DNA from: Beta vulgaris subsp. vulgaris
Lineage: Eukaryota; Streptophyta; Magnoliopsida; Caryophyllales; Amaranthaceae
NCBI RefSeq assembly: GCF_026745355.1
Contig: NC_079210.1
Coordinates: 29,487,116 to 29,551,115, forward strand
DNA: 64,000 nucleotides
Direction: 5' to 3'
The notes beneath the pieces were generated by a model. That model saw only the letters and a list, made by a program, of their open reading frames with translations, was not told the DNA's origin and did not search any database. Both the position numbers and the translations under genes were made by a program. Every line of letters begins with the position of its first letter. Position 1 is the stretch's first letter. This document shows, piece by piece, positions 10,641 through 23,400 of the stretch.

Positions 10641-10929
10641 TAAACAAAATAAAGGTTAAGACAAGGAAACCATTAACAGCATAATTGTTGTAGCGGACAT
10701 AGAAGTTTCGAATTAAATACAAGAAAAGTTTGTCTATCAAAAGTGAATCATAAATTACTGGCATGGCGGCCAACTACAAACAAAATTAGGCAGCCACTCA
10801 AAACAAGGCATTTATAGATTCAGTAGCAAAAGTTAAAATAAAGTTTACATGCCATTCAAAGGCTGACAACTAAGACTATTATAAGTTGTTGGATGCTACA
10901 GAGGAGGTTGAAGATGACCGCCAAAGTCT

Positions 10930-13905
10930 TCATGAAGGAGGCACATCATCTTCAGCGGTAGGCAGGATGTTGGCAATTATTTCCTCAGAGCAAATGTAGG
11001 GTTCATCCGCTAAGGGTTGCTTGTGGACCCCATCGCCGAAAGCGACCTCCATCTGCTCCCAGTCGAAGTCAGGATGGGAATGGCAGACACATCTCTTAGC
11101 AGCCACCCATCCGCCATCATACCACTCACCAAGGAGTCTAATAAACTCCTCAGACCTCTTGAAATCGACCAAGGCAGCTTGACGGGCTTCAACAGTAGCG
11201 ACCTCCACAACAGTCTTGATCATCTCCTCCTTGGAGGCTTGGAAAGCAGTTTCCAAATTAGAGTACTTCAATTGAAGGTCCTCCAGGTCTTTGGCCTTCT
11301 GTCGCAGCCCCTCTAGCTCCTTGTCGGCCTCGGTTCTGGCTTTCTCCACAGACTCAAGGCTGGTCTTCAATTGAGTAATCTGAAGAGAGAGACCATCCCT
11401 GTCAGCCTCCAAGTCCTTGATGATCCCACCAGCGCTCTCGGCCACCCGCTGGTATTCCAGATGCTGAGCTATAAGCTCAACAGCAGAATTCCCGGCCTAA
11501 AAACACGACACGAAGAGATTAAAAAAAAAAAAAAAAAAGAGAGAAAAGAAAGAGAGAAGATGTACTCACCACAACAAGGTCGTGAGCCAGTTGAGCAGCG
11601 GGCTCCACCAACTTGTCCGCAGGACGGTCGAATGGCAGTTGAAGCCCTTTCAGAAGACGGTACCCCAGAGTACCGCCATTAGCTGGAATGTCTGCGAAGA
11701 TGGATTCATCCTCCCTCACATCCAGATTTGGCTTAAAAGGTTGGCCGGCAGTTGAAGGAGGATGAGAGAGAGCAGCTTTCACCGACGCGCAAAGAGGGAC
11801 GACATTAGTTTCGATCCACTCTTGAGCCCGGCAATAAATTCCCGGACCTAAGTCCGAGAGGAAGCTTGGCCTGCTCAGAAGCTCATACACCTTCTGGCGG
11901 GCAGAGGAGCTGGATCCCATGGAAGCTTGGCCTGCTCAGAAGCTTGGACTGCGAACAAGGGAGGAGGGAGACAACTGAATCTCCGGAACCGGATCCCGGA
12001 CAGGGGAGGTAGAAAGTCCCTGATTCTTAGTAGCGGTCACGCCTGCAGAATTAACTTCAACAGATTGACGTTTCTGAGGAACTTCAACCTCAGGATCCCT
12101 GGGGCGACGGCGCGAAGTGGTGCTACCACCCCCGTGTTAATGGGAACCTGAATGGTTGAGCGAGTTGGAGTCGCCCCCCCCCCCCCCGGCCGGGAGTACG
12201 ACCCGGAGTACGGCCGGCACGGCGGACAGTCCTTCCGGCCCGACCACCTCGTCCGGCATTCCGGTCAGCGCCTCGCGGACCACCAGTCAAACCATGAACG
12301 GTATCATGGTCAAAAATAGGCTCGTCAAGGATGTTAGACATTGGACGCAACTGATCGTCTAATCCCAACTCTTCCAAGTCTAAGCTGACATCCCCTGCAA
12401 ATACAGGAAAAGTATAAACTAATTAGTACGTCAGTACACATGCAAAGAAATAAAAGCATTGTAACAGTTGCAAGTATCATGTCGGACCAGGGATAACACT
12501 ACACACCTTCTGGATGAGTCCGGCATAGAAAAACGGCAGACAGTGGCCCGTTACCAAGAATGTACTTGGCGTGAGGAAGCCAAGTACGAGGAGCTTTTAT
12601 CTCAGTTTCTTCCCCCTCAACGACCATGTCCGCAGTGCCAAAGTATTTCGCAGCCTTCTTCTCAGCGTCGGACAAGTCATACTTAGGAATATCTTCCATT
12701 CGAGGGTACGGCTTGGTGTAGTGGCGGCGAAGAGGGAAATCATCCGGGACCTTAAGCCAGTAAAAAGCTCCCTGCCAACTCTTCAGACCACTCATCTTTG
12801 GATAAACGGTCATTTTATCCTTGGTCGTCATTAGAGACCACCAACCCTTCTCGGCGGAACCGTTTCGTCTCAGCCAATGTAGGTGACGGAACAAGTTTAA
12901 GGTCTCGGGGAAGCCCAAGTAGCGGCAGACCCAGACGTAAGCAACTATGTTCCTCACGGCCAAGGGAGTCAGCTGGGCAAGGCAGACATTGAAAGCCTGC
13001 AAAATCTTCACCAGCACCAAGTCCATGGGGAATCGCAGCCCAAACTCCAGATGATGAGCATATATAGCTACATGCCCTGCCGAACAATCAACTACTCTGG
13101 ACCCCTCAGCTGGGATAACCAGGTCATATTCAGGAGGAAAACCATACAACTCCTTCGCCACCTTACAATACTCTAACTCCAAAGCTGAGGCCCGCCAACC
13201 CTTACAGATAATAGTGGTCTTGGGTCCGTGACTATAATCGGGAGGCAACCATATCCCGGAATGAAGAACATCATCACGGCCAGGAATGGGCTCAAGACGA
13301 GAAGGGGAAGACATACTGGAGCTTTCACCTATGTCAATCTGGCGGGGACGAAAACCCTGATGTCGGTCGGAGGTAGAGGGAGGAGCATAGGTATCCATGC
13401 TGGTGATTGAGTCGCTATCAGAACCTAAATTGACAACATGAGGGTGAGAGGAATGAAAAGGAGTTGGATCTCGGCCAAGACGGTCAAAGACACTAGGATC
13501 GATCACGACCCCAGCGTCCGCTAAACTCTCCAACCAGGCATGCTCCCTCAAGGGTTGAACATCCAGACCGGGAACAGCATCAGGGGGAGGATGCCTAAGG
13601 GTCCTACGGGCCATAATTTGGTGTCTCAATTCTTTAAGTTTTTTATTATCCCCACTCATCCTAGCGGTCAGGAACTGAGTAGTCAGGTTGGCTAATTCAG
13701 GAGAAGAACGGTCGTTTAAAAACTTGGATCTAAGTTCTTTCTCCCGGTCAGAAGTAAGAGGAAGGTCAGCCAAGAGGCGAGTCCTCCCATCTGGGGGGCT
13801 AGAATCTGACGAACTGGGTCCGCCATGATGGGAGGGGGAAGAAGGTTCACTCTCAGTCATAAAGTTAGTTCCTAGAGAGTTCTGACTATCTGACTGGTCC
13901 GACAT
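10930..13905 (-). CDS. Spliced antisense ORF of Tat element A (putative gypsy-type transposon domain)
   Basis: This is the extra ORF (aORF) found antisense in some Tat elements such as Grande. I infer four exons: 13905-12507, about 12394-12150, about 11930-11570 and 11496-10930. The start MSDQSDSQN matches MLDQSDNQN in element B. Splice signals seen include donor GTGTGT after 12507, acceptor TTTGCAG before 12394, donor GTGAGT after 11570 and acceptor TTTTTTAG before 11496. Exon 1 carries the domain described in databases as a putative gypsy-type transposon or transposase 28 (EFGLRFPMDLVLVKILQAF, AQLTPLAVRNIVAY, KGWWS). The last exon is a heptad-like coiled coil (about 10990-11445). Its biochemical role is unknown. 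The boundaries of exons 2 and 3 are uncertain. Confidence 0.7.
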
Positions 13906-14589
13906 GATCTCAAGGAAGAAAATAAAAACAAAAAAGTGAAAAGAAAAATAAAGGGCAGGAGAAGGGGTACCTGAACAGGGACACACGCGAAAGCTAAGAA
14001 TCCCGAGAAAAAACACCCTAAAAAACGCTTCTCAGGCAAAAGTTCGCCGGAGAAAATGTCCCAACAATATCAAGGAAACTTCCAGAGAGCAAACCCAGAA
14101 ACAGAGCGAAAAAGTGAACTTTTTCGGAAATTATAAAGAAGACGAAGAAAAGTAACAAGCTTTGGTAATTTTGAAGCAAAAGAGACAATCTGGAACCAGG
14201 AAGTAATGAGTTGGAAGTTTACAAGAAAATGGAGAAAACCAGAGAAAAGTATGAAGGAAGGAGACGAAGATGAATAAAAGTAGAAACAAAAAAGGGATTT
14301 CGCTTTTAAGTACTGAAGTAAGAGGCCAGAATTAAAACCGCATCAACTGCCACTACGGATCAATGACAAGTGTCGCTTGCACAGCAGACCCTAATGTCTC
14401 AAAAAGAAAAAAACGAGCGGGATTCCAGAGTTAAGTAATGATTACACTTTTTCAAAAACCAACGACTCACCCTAGGTTGACACGTGGAAGCAAGAAAAGA
14501 CCCAATCAGGAGAAGAACTAAAGTTCATCCACATCACCAAGTTAAAGCATCCATGACGGTCACAACCGCCAAGATGCTGGGGGGCTAGT
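13906..14589 (+). other. 3' untranslated region and polypurine tract of Tat element A
   Basis: No ORF was found on +. It holds the upstream leader of the antisense ORF. A purine-rich run (GCTGGGGGGCTAG, about 14576-14588) abuts the 3' LTR and is the likely plus-strand primer. Confidence 0.65.
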
Positions 14590-15052
14590 TGTATGCCTGT
14601 TACCCAAGTTTGCTAACGGTCATTACATGAGGGCCGGGAGAAAACTAAGATGACGTGGACTCACAAAAGGGGAAACCTCTTATTTTCTACCTACGGGCCG
14701 AGACTGCCGTCGCGGCCACAGAAAACGACAAAGCAACGGGAATCTTCCCTCTGACAGGTTAATCACAGCAGTACAAGTGTCACAAGATTACACGCCCTGT
14801 TAGGTGAATAGTACGCCTATAAATAGCCATTCAGTACTATTCCTGCAGGTACATTCTCTCATACTAAAAATAGCATATCTCTCTCTCTCTAGAATTCTCT
14901 TAAGCATTTAGCTGACTTGAGCGTCGGAGGGGCTTTCCTCGAAACACCCCCGAGGGTAGCTCACGTTTGTCATTGTTGCAGATCCCTCACGGACATTCAT
15001 TTCTTGTCGGACAACTCTCAAAGCGTCCGACACCATTTTCGATACCGAAACA
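14590..15052 (+). repeat. 3' LTR of Tat element A
   Basis: This LTR is 463 bp, TGTATGCC...CGAAACA, collinear with 4076-4553. It is shorter mainly in the CT microsatellite. Confidence 0.92.
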
Positions 15053-16300
15053 GAGGCCATTCAACTACTCGCTTGGCTCATGTTCGTCGCAATGCTTGGT
15101 TCATTCTCGAGGAAGGTGAGCACGCTTATGAATCCGTAGTCTGCCCAAAGAGGATCTAAGTAAGTGAAGAATGAAAGTTGGCGCCTAAATATCATTCTCT
15201 CGACAAGTAGTATTTCAATACCATTGATATTACTCTACTAGAGCATGTGTCATAAAGGCTCACATGGAAGTGAAATTCAACCTTGAATTAGTACTTGGTT
15301 GGTATTAGGTGCATTACTCTCATAATACAAAAGGCACCAAGTTGAACTACCATAACAAGTTGCAAGAAAATATGAATGGGCCACTATACTAGGTGTACCA
15401 AGTGTCAAGTTATTTTCGGATAAAATAGTATATAAAAGTCCGCTCAATACACTGTCTACAGAGGGTCTTCTATCGCATATTGAGCATAGGGCTAATGTTT
15501 GGGCCCATAATATGATGAGCCCAATAACATGTGACAAGGCAAAAATACCCTCAAGGGAACTAAGCGTCACATATTAGTCCATAGCGTTGCTAGGCCTATA
15601 ATCGCTAAAGGGACGAGATATACCCCCATTGGCGATACAAGTCACAATTCACCTCTTAAACAGCTCCCTATAAATAGGGAACTTCGATTAAAGAGTATGG
15701 TACTTTCTACTTGAACTTCCAAGGTAATGCCAATTTGCTGAAGGGAGGTTCTTACTTGACTTAGTTGTGAAGATACCAGTACATACAAAGATAGAGGTAG
15801 CTTAGCTCCTTCGACGAGTTGGCTAGACTCTTATCGAAATTGCGTATATAAAGAAAAAGAGATTCTGAATGAATTGTGCGGTACTGAATCTCCCGTTGTT
15901 CTCTCTCCGATAGCACGCAGTCGATAAGAGAGACAGATAGAAAGTGTGCAGTGAAGGATGTTTCGTTGAAACCAGCCTTTCTTAACTTGGAAAAAGGGCT
16001 CAAACAATGCCTGTCTCATGCGTTGTTGGTCAACAACCAACCACCTAGACAGACTTTAACCACCATTTCTAGAGGCTTGACGGAGTTCAGCTGTCTGGAG
16101 GTAAGAATTCAAAATCAAAACGTTCTTATGCCTCAAGTGACGCATCCCTATAACTCAGGTTTCTAATCTTGACCACTTGTCAACTTCTCTCACTACTTTC
16201 TCCCTCCATAGAGTTATTTACTAACTTGAGCGTCGGAAGGGCGTTCTCGGGCCACCCCTGAGGCAGGTTTCCTTATTTTGCAGGATTTTAGCTTATCCAA
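15053..16300 (+). repeat. Fragment 3 of older element C, LTR-like
   Basis: No gene is seen. A TATA-like CTATAAATAGG at about 15669 and, near 16220, CTAACTTGAGCGTCGGAAGGG resemble the leader part of the Tat element A LTR (GACTTGAGCGTCGGAGGGG). I infer an old Tat-type LTR into which element A inserted. Together with 292-1097 and 3433-4075 it would form one interrupted element. Confidence 0.45.
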
Positions 16301-16628
16301 ACAAGGCTTGCTCGGAATAGACGAGGGCATAGTTCGAGAAGAATCCCCAAATATCATATCCAAGTTTTTTTTACCCCTTTTCAAAAATGTCTCCTTATCC
16401 CGTGAGAAGTTTCATTGTTGGAGGTTTGAATGTAGAGCAGATTAGGGATGTTGATTCAATTTGTTTTGGTCATTATTTATGTTTAGAACCAATGACTTGC
16501 CACCTCCAGGATTAACACATCATCGCTGTTTTTTGTGCACTCCCAAGCAGACCGGTGGAGTGACTTAATTCAGTTCGAATTTTGAGAGAACGTGTTATGG
16601 ACTGAAGAGAGTGAATTATAACTGTGTG
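16301..16628. other. Unassigned junction, no feature seen
   Basis: About 330 bp between the LTR-like fragment and the chromovirus integrase fragment. I see no coding frame or repeat end here. Confidence 0.4.
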
Positions 16629-17736
16629 TATGAGTGGAAATGGGATTCGAATTCTATGGATTTTGTGACCGGGTTGCTAAGCTCTTGGAGGGGAAACGAC
16701 TTAATATGGGTAATAGTTGATCGACTTACTAAAACGACGCGGTTCCTTGCCATGAAGGAGACATGGAATCAGACGCAGATGGATGACGCTTATATCCAAA
16801 ATGTCTTTTGACTCCATGGGTTGCCAGTAACCATCATCTCAGACATAAATCCTCGTTTCTAAGCACACTTCTGGGGTAAACTTCAGGAGGCTTTTGGGAC
16901 AACATTGCGGTTTAGCACTACATTTCACTCTGCCACTGATGGCGAAACAGAGCGCACAATTCAAGTGGTGGAAGATATGCTACAGGCATGTGTTCTGGAA
17001 TTTCAAGGGTCTTGGAAAGATCATATAGCCTTGATAGAATTCTCCTATAACAAAAGTCATCATCCCACGATTGGAATGGCCCCATATGAAGCTGTGCATG
17101 GACGAAAATGTCGGGCACCAATTTGTCGGGCTGATTTGAGAGATGAGATAACAGTGGAGCCAGAATTGCTTCAAAAAACCATGGATCAGGTCCAAATCAT
17201 TCGGGAGAAAATAAAAATCACCCAAGATATTCAAAAGAAATATGCAGACACACGGAGAAGGAAACTAAAATTCGAGGAAGGTGATAAAGTTTTCCTTAAA
17301 GTTTCCCCAACGAAGGGTGTAAAAAGATTCGGTATTTGGGGAAAGCTCAGCCCCATGTTCATCGGACCCTATGGAATTCTTTGAAGGGTCGGTGAGGTAG
17401 CTTATGAGATTGCATTACGAATGGAACTGTCCCGCATTCATAATATGTTCCATGTATATCAACTTCAAAAATATGTGCATGATCCCTCTCATGTGGTATC
17501 ATATGAACCCTTGCAACTAGATTAAACTCTCAGTTATGAGGAGAGACCAATAAGAGTATTGGACCGACGGGAAAAATTTTATGGAATCAAACCATTCCGT
17601 TGGTTAATTTTTTATGGTCAAGCCATAGTTCTAAAGAAGCACTTGAGAGAAAGAAACGGATATGAGGGATCGATATCTCCATCTGTTCTAAGGTACGATT
17701 TCAGTTTCGGGACAAAACTTCTTGAGGAAGGAATTG
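16629..17736 (+). pseudogene. Chromovirus (Tekay-like) integrase and C-terminal fragment
   Basis: This is the 3' end of a Ty3/gypsy chromovirus pol. It begins inside the integrase core (EWKWDSNSMDFVTGLLSSWR, first catalytic D). It continues with IWVIVDRLTKTTRF, LHGLPVTIISD (second D), and STTFHSATDGETERTIQ (E). The GPY/F-like region follows (KLSPMFIGPYGIL), then RIHNMFHVYQLQKYV and a decayed chromodomain start (ERPIRVLDRREK). In-frame stops at about 16809, 16859, 17382 and 17522 break it. It runs directly into the 3' LTR at 17737. The 5' part of the element is missing. Confidence 0.88.
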
Positions 17737-20428
17737 TGTAACAGCCGGTAAATGATGAGAACTTAATTTATGATTATGTAACTTAAGTTACGAAGTTAGA
17801 ATTTTATCGTAGGAGATTAATACGTGTGATAAGTCGTGTGTAAAAATGTGATGTGAATTTTATGTGCCTACGTGTAATGATTGCATAAAAAGTGATAATA
17901 AATATGAGCAAAATTCTAAATTAATGATAAGTAACCAACTAGAGTATATTAAGTGGGTATTACGGTCTAGGATGTTTTAATTTAAGGATTTGTAATCACA
18001 TAAAATTGTGGAAGGATGAGAATCCAAGAAGTGATTATTGAGCACTCTAATGGGTAAAATGGACTTTTGGATTTCTTTTAATTAAGGGGTGCCTAAGTTA
18101 GTCAAGCGGAGCTATGTCAAGGATGTTTAGAATGGGATAATCATCCTTGTGGATCCTTAGACCACTAGCATATAGTATAATACTAATTAAGGATTAGATT
18201 AGGACAAAAGAAGAGCATGAAATTATTATGTTGGATCAGGTGAGAAGAAAGACCCCAAATAACCTTCCTAGTCAATGAATCACATGATTTAAATACATCC
18301 AACCCTTCATCACATGTCTCCCTAAACCTCATAAAAATTTCACCACAATCAACCAAGAAAAACCTGCTGCCCAGAACTCCTCTTCTTTCCCCTCCTTCTC
18401 ACGCTAGACCTAAGATAATGCAGGGACCGAGTTGCAGCTTCGTTTTCCCCAATGTTTCTCTCTTAAATCTTGCACGCAAAGAATAATTATTATTATATAT
18501 ATGTAGGTGCATACTGGGAAGGAAAACATTCGAGATTTAAGTGCAAATAAGTTCAAAAAATAGGGCCATCTTCTAATTAAGGGAACAGTAAGTGTATTGA
18601 ATGTTTTGGGTTAATTAAGGTACTTCCTTTAGGTATTTTCTTATGAAATTTTGTGTGAATGTAAATGTGTATTTTAGGATCCTAAAGAAGTCATAATCAC
18701 ACCTAAAGGAGAAGAATAAGTAGAGTTTCATCCTTTGAAGGTGAAGGTACACAAAATCGACCCTCTTTTGAGAACTAGTTTAGTACAAATTATTGAGAAA
18801 ATTCTTAAGAACGATTTTGAGGATGTAATTACATGCTTAGAATTATTATTAGTTACTTCATGTTGAAATTAAAAAGGTTCAACCATTGCATGTTAAGGAA
18901 AAAATTGAAAGTGGTGCTCTTTTCTTATACTAGAACTAGTTAAGTGTGCTAAATTGATTTTTCACAAGGAATTGTGTGTCCTTGCATTTTGGATGGTGTG
19001 GGTTTGATTGGGCAGTAGGTTAGATGGTGATTGGAGGCTGAAGGTTTATGTGTTAATTGTTGGAAAGTTTTCTTGTTTTAATAATTGAATTCCTAAACCA
19101 AATGGGTGATAAAAACCACTTCCATTCTTTATTTTCAATAAGGTAATGCCTATTGAATTGTGAAGGGAATGCTTTGAAATTTTTACAAGGAACTCTTAAT
19201 ATTTTTATGTTGTATTTAATTAGTGGATATTGATAAAAGTTGTTTCCTCATTTCTTAACAGACCCAATACAGGGGAAAACACGTAAAAACCCACGTTTAT
19301 TTTAAAGACGAACTATGTTTGATTTTCCTAAGAAGTTTTCGAAGAAATACTTTCTTCAAATAATTCAAAATTTTACAGTAGGTTGGAGACTTAATAACTT
19401 GTATTATCAAGGGTTAATTCCAATATTATGATTTATTCGAAAGAAACCGTCTTTTATAAGTCCGAAACCTTTTCCCTTTACATATGTTATTTCAAATTTC
19501 ACTATAAGTTTTATTGCATTGCTTAAATGGTTTTACAAGTGATTTTGCACCTCAAAAATCATGTAACCACTATCCTAAGTCCACCCAACCATCCTTATCA
19601 AATTTTGAAAGATTTACCATTAGAAGCAGGACATTTATGAACCATTTTAGCAAATTGTGATTATGATTGGTGGTTTTTGAATCCTTTAATTTTTGCATAG
19701 AGAAGAGCAGTGTGTGTATTATGTGTGAGAAAATATCCTATAAAAGCTTGCAAGCGAATAAAACAATAGAAGTCTAGGCTCTGAATTGTGTAGAGGTCTG
19801 CACCTCGGTGCACCTCAATGTGTGATCTTTTCCTCCTGCGCTCCACTTAAGTGTAAACTTGTGTTCTACTTAAAGATGTTTTGCAAATGAACAAGTTTGC
19901 ACACTTGGTTTTTGTGAAATTGTGAAATTTACCTTTTTTTAAAGGTTGTTTGTATAAGAAATATTGGAGTGTTACCCCTTATTTCTAGCCAACACAAGTC
20001 ATTTCGATTGATCTGTGTGCCAGCATAAGCTGATTTGGTTCTGTGAACATGTCCTGCTGGGGGAAGACTTCTGTGCAAGTGCTAGCAAGCTAAGGTAGGC
20101 TGCTGGAATGTTCTAGGATAAGGTTGTGTCGGCATCCATAGTGAGCTAAAGCTTGAACATGATCATCTTGTGTTACGAAGTGACTTTTGTGAAAGATACT
20201 TGGATGTACTTTTATGCTAACTTTTACTCTGGTTTTGTAATAACTGAACTACATTTTGTAATGTGTATCCTGTCTAAATTCCGCTCGTAGAGTCAACTCA
20301 ACCATATTAGTGAGTTGCCTCCAGCAGGTGATAGCATCCGTATCGTTTTCTCCTGATTTGCTTTCGCTAATGCTAGTACGTAAAACTTATATTAACTTTT
20401 TGTTGAGATAATAAGGAGGGTTGTTACA
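17737..20428 (+). repeat. 3' LTR (2.7 kb) of the chromovirus
   Basis: The LTR starts TGTAACAGCCGG right after the purine-rich TTGAGGAAGGAATTG and ends GGGTTGTTACA. TGTAACA...TGTTACA is the terminal inverted repeat usual for this chromovirus group. The length of about 2.69 kb is long but known for plant chromoviruses. No genes lie inside. Only one LTR is in the window, so neither TSD nor age can be judged. Confidence 0.8.
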
Positions 20429-20559
20429 CTAGGAGTCTTCCTTTTGTTCCAAAAACACCATCCTTAATGCAGGTCACAGGCACCCAAAAGCAAAATAATG
20501 CAAATGTCTAAGAAAAAGGTAGATCTTGCTCCCTCAGAGAGGAATCCTCTAGCACCTCG

Positions 20560-21623
20560 ATCTGGACCCTATACGACTCGCCCACATGATAGCCTATCTC
20601 GCGTTGCATGGAAGGATGCATAGGCGACATCTGCCACATAAGGGGCATCTACTGCGCCGAAACATTGGTTGTGTCTACAACATCTGCCGCATCTACTACA
20701 ACTGCATCTTCTGCATCCATATCCAAGAGGTCCATGAATATGGATTGGGTCTGACACCCCCCATGAATTCCATACCTCCCATGTTGAACTGCCTAGCAAA
20801 CAGGTCCATTTGAGGCCATTCAAACGTCGAATATCGTGGAATCTAGGTCGAAACCTTAGACTGAGTCAATACCCTCGCCTCCGTACGAGCCCCGCTCTCA
20901 TGAGGACGAGGCTGCATAAAAAGTCACAAAGCACTTATAAAAAAAATAGGTTCAACAAAAGAAAAACAGCAATTAAAGGACCATATATCAGTCTACCTGA
21001 CTGTGCGCGTCACTATGGCGATAGGAAATACTCCTCTTTAGCTTTGTCATCCTATGCTTCAGCGAGTCAACCACTCTGAGGATCTGGGCGACAATCTCCT
21101 CAGGAACTAGAAAATAAACCATGCATAACTAAATTCAAACAAAATGAATAAGCGAAAGTTCCTGACTTTCAACACTTACCAAGCTCAAATGGGCTGGTAT
21201 AACATGAACAACATGTGCTCTGCCTCTTGGGGAACATCAACCATCTCCTTAGCAGGTCTGGAATCCCCAGCGTACCGAATTCTCAAATCTGGAACGAATG
21301 AGACACGAGCCACAATAACTTCATGCCAAAAGAAAATAATAGGAGTCGATATTTTGATCATGTCAAAATAAGCAGCATAAATAATAAATTCAAAAACCAT
21401 ACATCCTTAAACTTAACAGGGGGACCAAGCGAGGCAAGAGGTCAATCTGGTAGTCACGATCGCGAAAAACAAAGTCGCAGTAGCTCGCATGAATCAGTGC
21501 CCCTCCCTCGACATCCTGAACGAGGGCGACCATGTACATCATAGTGACACGGGGGTCTTGAGGAACCAATAACAACAGTAAACCATCAATAACGAGACAC
21601 AAACTTTTAGGTATATGGACCAC
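20560..21623 (-). pseudogene. Decayed multi-exon antisense reading frame, unidentified
   Basis: On the minus strand several coding-like pieces follow one another: 21623-21390 (YMVALVQDVEGGALIHASYC), 21400-21185 (SFVPDLRIRYAGDSRPAKEM), then about 21110-21000 (VPEEIVAQILRVVDSLKHRM) with a GT donor near 20998. After an acceptor-like TTTATGCAG comes about 20915-20600 (PRPHESGARTEARVL, MDLFARQFNMGGMEFMGGV). The exon-like structure resembles antisense ORFs of plant retroelements or plant-mobile-domain genes, but I cannot assign a family. Frameshifts and stops suggest it is dead. Confidence 0.3.
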
Positions 21624-21790
21624 CTCAAATTATAGACGGCACACAAACGGTCAATAACTTGACACAAACCGTCTGGTATGCGGACCACTTCAAATCAATG
21701 ATGGCACACAAACTATCAATAATACAAACCGTTAGGTCTACGCATCATTTTAAATCAACAACGAAAAATAAATCCTTGGGTCCACGAACC
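21600..21790. repeat. Degenerate tandem repeat, about 70-80 bp unit
   Basis: Three diverged copies share ACACAAACNGT, a run naming GGTNTNNGGACCAYYTCAAAT, and GGCACACAAAC. The copies start near 21600, 21655 and 21730. Confidence 0.45.
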
Positions 21791-21999
21791 ATCATAAGCT
21801 AAGATAGCGGAAATTAAAGCGCTAATATGGTTCGTGTTCCTGAAGACAAAAACAGCGGAAAACAAGTGCTAGCCTTCAGCTACAATAACACAACCCTGAA
21901 GCTTGATGAAGGTCTACTACAGCACAACACTGGAGTGGAATGCCCCTCTACATCATGATAAGCATAACCCTGTAGCGAGATTCAGCTCTACCCCAACAT

Positions 22000-23400
22000 G
22001 AACCGGATCAGAATAGCTCATGATATTCCTTTCCCACCTATCATTTCATTTTTGCAAATTTACAATCATTTTGCAAATATTTAAAGCTTTTTCTTATTTT
22101 GAAGGTAAGGCGCAAAAGAGTGATTTGGGATTGCAAAGCATCTAGAATCATTCTCCGTACCGACACGTGTACTTTGACTTTCGATTTTGCAAACCTTAAT
22201 CAAGATGGAGGCTTCTTTAGAGGCACAATTATGTGTCCCCATTTAAGGGTCTAATGATGAAATATATCGCGGTATTAATTGGCGCGACCGAATGGAAGAG
22301 CAGTCCGAATAACCAGGTCATGTTGTGTTTTGGAATAATATTCTAAATCCCAATTAATTATCACTGATGATTAATTGTAACTTAAACTTAAGGCCCATTT
22401 TAAGAGAACAATTAAATATTTATTATTTTAATAAATATTTTCATAAATACTTTTATCTTTAGTAAACACTTTGAGCATAAATTAAATTTTGCATCTCGTA
22501 AAATTCAATCACCGAATTTTTAGGGATAAAAATTGTACTCCATCTGTCCCATAATACTCTTTACACTTTCTTTTTTTATCTGTCCTAGAATACTCTTTAC
22601 ACTTCTATTTTGAGATATGACCCACTACTATTCTAATCATTCTACCTTTTAACTATTGGCCCACACACTCTCCCCTCTAAGTAAAATAATACCACTCTTA
22701 TTACCTACCAACTCTAATCATGACCCACATTCTCTCTCCTTAAAATATAACAATACTACTTTTACTAACTACTAACTCATATCAGATGTACTTTTCAATA
22801 AATCAACAATTGATAACCAAATAACTTATCATCTGAAACTACGTGCCTTGAAAAATGTCAAGAGTATTCTGGGATGGAGGTAGTATCTGCAAAGCACGCG
22901 CGTAGAATAAAAAAACGAATATTCTGGAATATGCACTAGACATGCTGAATGCGCTCAGTGCGCCACGTGCGTCCAACGCATTGGCCAGATTGCGTCAGGC
23001 GCACCAATGAGCACCTGACACGTGGACTCGTAACTCAAGCAGATTCTTGCCTCTAACGCAAGTCCTGTGCGAGACACATGTTACTTTTCTATCTTTTCAC
23101 AAACGTGTTTACACTTGTCCGCATCTGATTGGACATATGACGTCAAGCGCACCAATCTGCACCTGACGCGTGTCATTACACCTGCCATGTAGGATTGCGC
23201 CTGGCGCAGTATACTCGTGCAGCGCAGTGTTCCTCTGGCTATAAATACAAGATGATTTCCCGAATCAATTAAAGGGGGATTTTCATAATTATTACGAGCA
23301 AAAAAAAACTTACGAATCTCAAAATACTTCAACTCTTTCAAATCAATCAATTCATTCTTAATCATATTACGTTCCTGGTTCCACAATTTCTCTACCTGAA
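22000..23400 (-). repeat. Repeat family D, inverted LTR-like copy
   Basis: Read on the minus strand this matches 47490-48000 and 50500-51116. Shared parts include the ACACAATTATGTGT and TTAAATRGGG region, AATTAATTATCATGATAATTAATT-like palindromic segments, and a GC-rich part with many GCGC/GCGCC words (22930-23220). A TATA-like CTATAAATACAAG lies at about 23240 on +. It is probably LTR sequence of a large retroelement. A Stowaway MITE is nested in it. Confidence 0.5.
22538..22883. mobile_element. Stowaway MITE (Tc1/mariner-derived)
   Basis: The 346-bp element starts CTCCATCTGTCCCATAATAC and ends with the matching inverse GTATTCTGGGATGGAGGTAG. It is flanked by TA (22536-22537 and 22884-22885). 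The CTCC-TCYGTCCC terminus and TA target are the Stowaway signature. It has no coding capacity and is mobilised in trans by mariner-like transposase. Confidence 0.93.

Larger units (their letters stand above)
4076..15052 (+). mobile_element. Complete Ty3/gypsy Tat-lineage element A (Retand/Grande-like)
   Basis: The order is 5' LTR, PBS, gag-protease-RT-RNase H-archaeal-type RNase H-integrase on +, a 30-bp tandem array, a large antisense ORF on -, a polypurine tract, and the 3' LTR. The second RNase H and the antisense ORF mark the Tat lineage. The two LTRs (4076-4553 and 14590-15052) differ by roughly 14 substitutions plus a CT-repeat length change, by eye about 97% identical. Flanks are GAGGT (4071-4075) and GAGGC (15053-15057), a TSD with one mismatch. 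Several stops and frameshifts in pol show that the copy is no longer autonomous. Confidence 0.9.

Noticed and set aside
10369..10773. 134-codon minus-strand frame with a repeated MAVNICFACH-like decapeptide
   Set aside because: The 30-bp tandem unit is a multiple of three, so it stays open by chance. It lacks coding context and is part of the Tat 3' region.
11010..12362. Plus-strand frames opposite the antisense ORF
   Set aside because: These are shadows of the antisense ORF. They carry no domain and are not conserved in element B.
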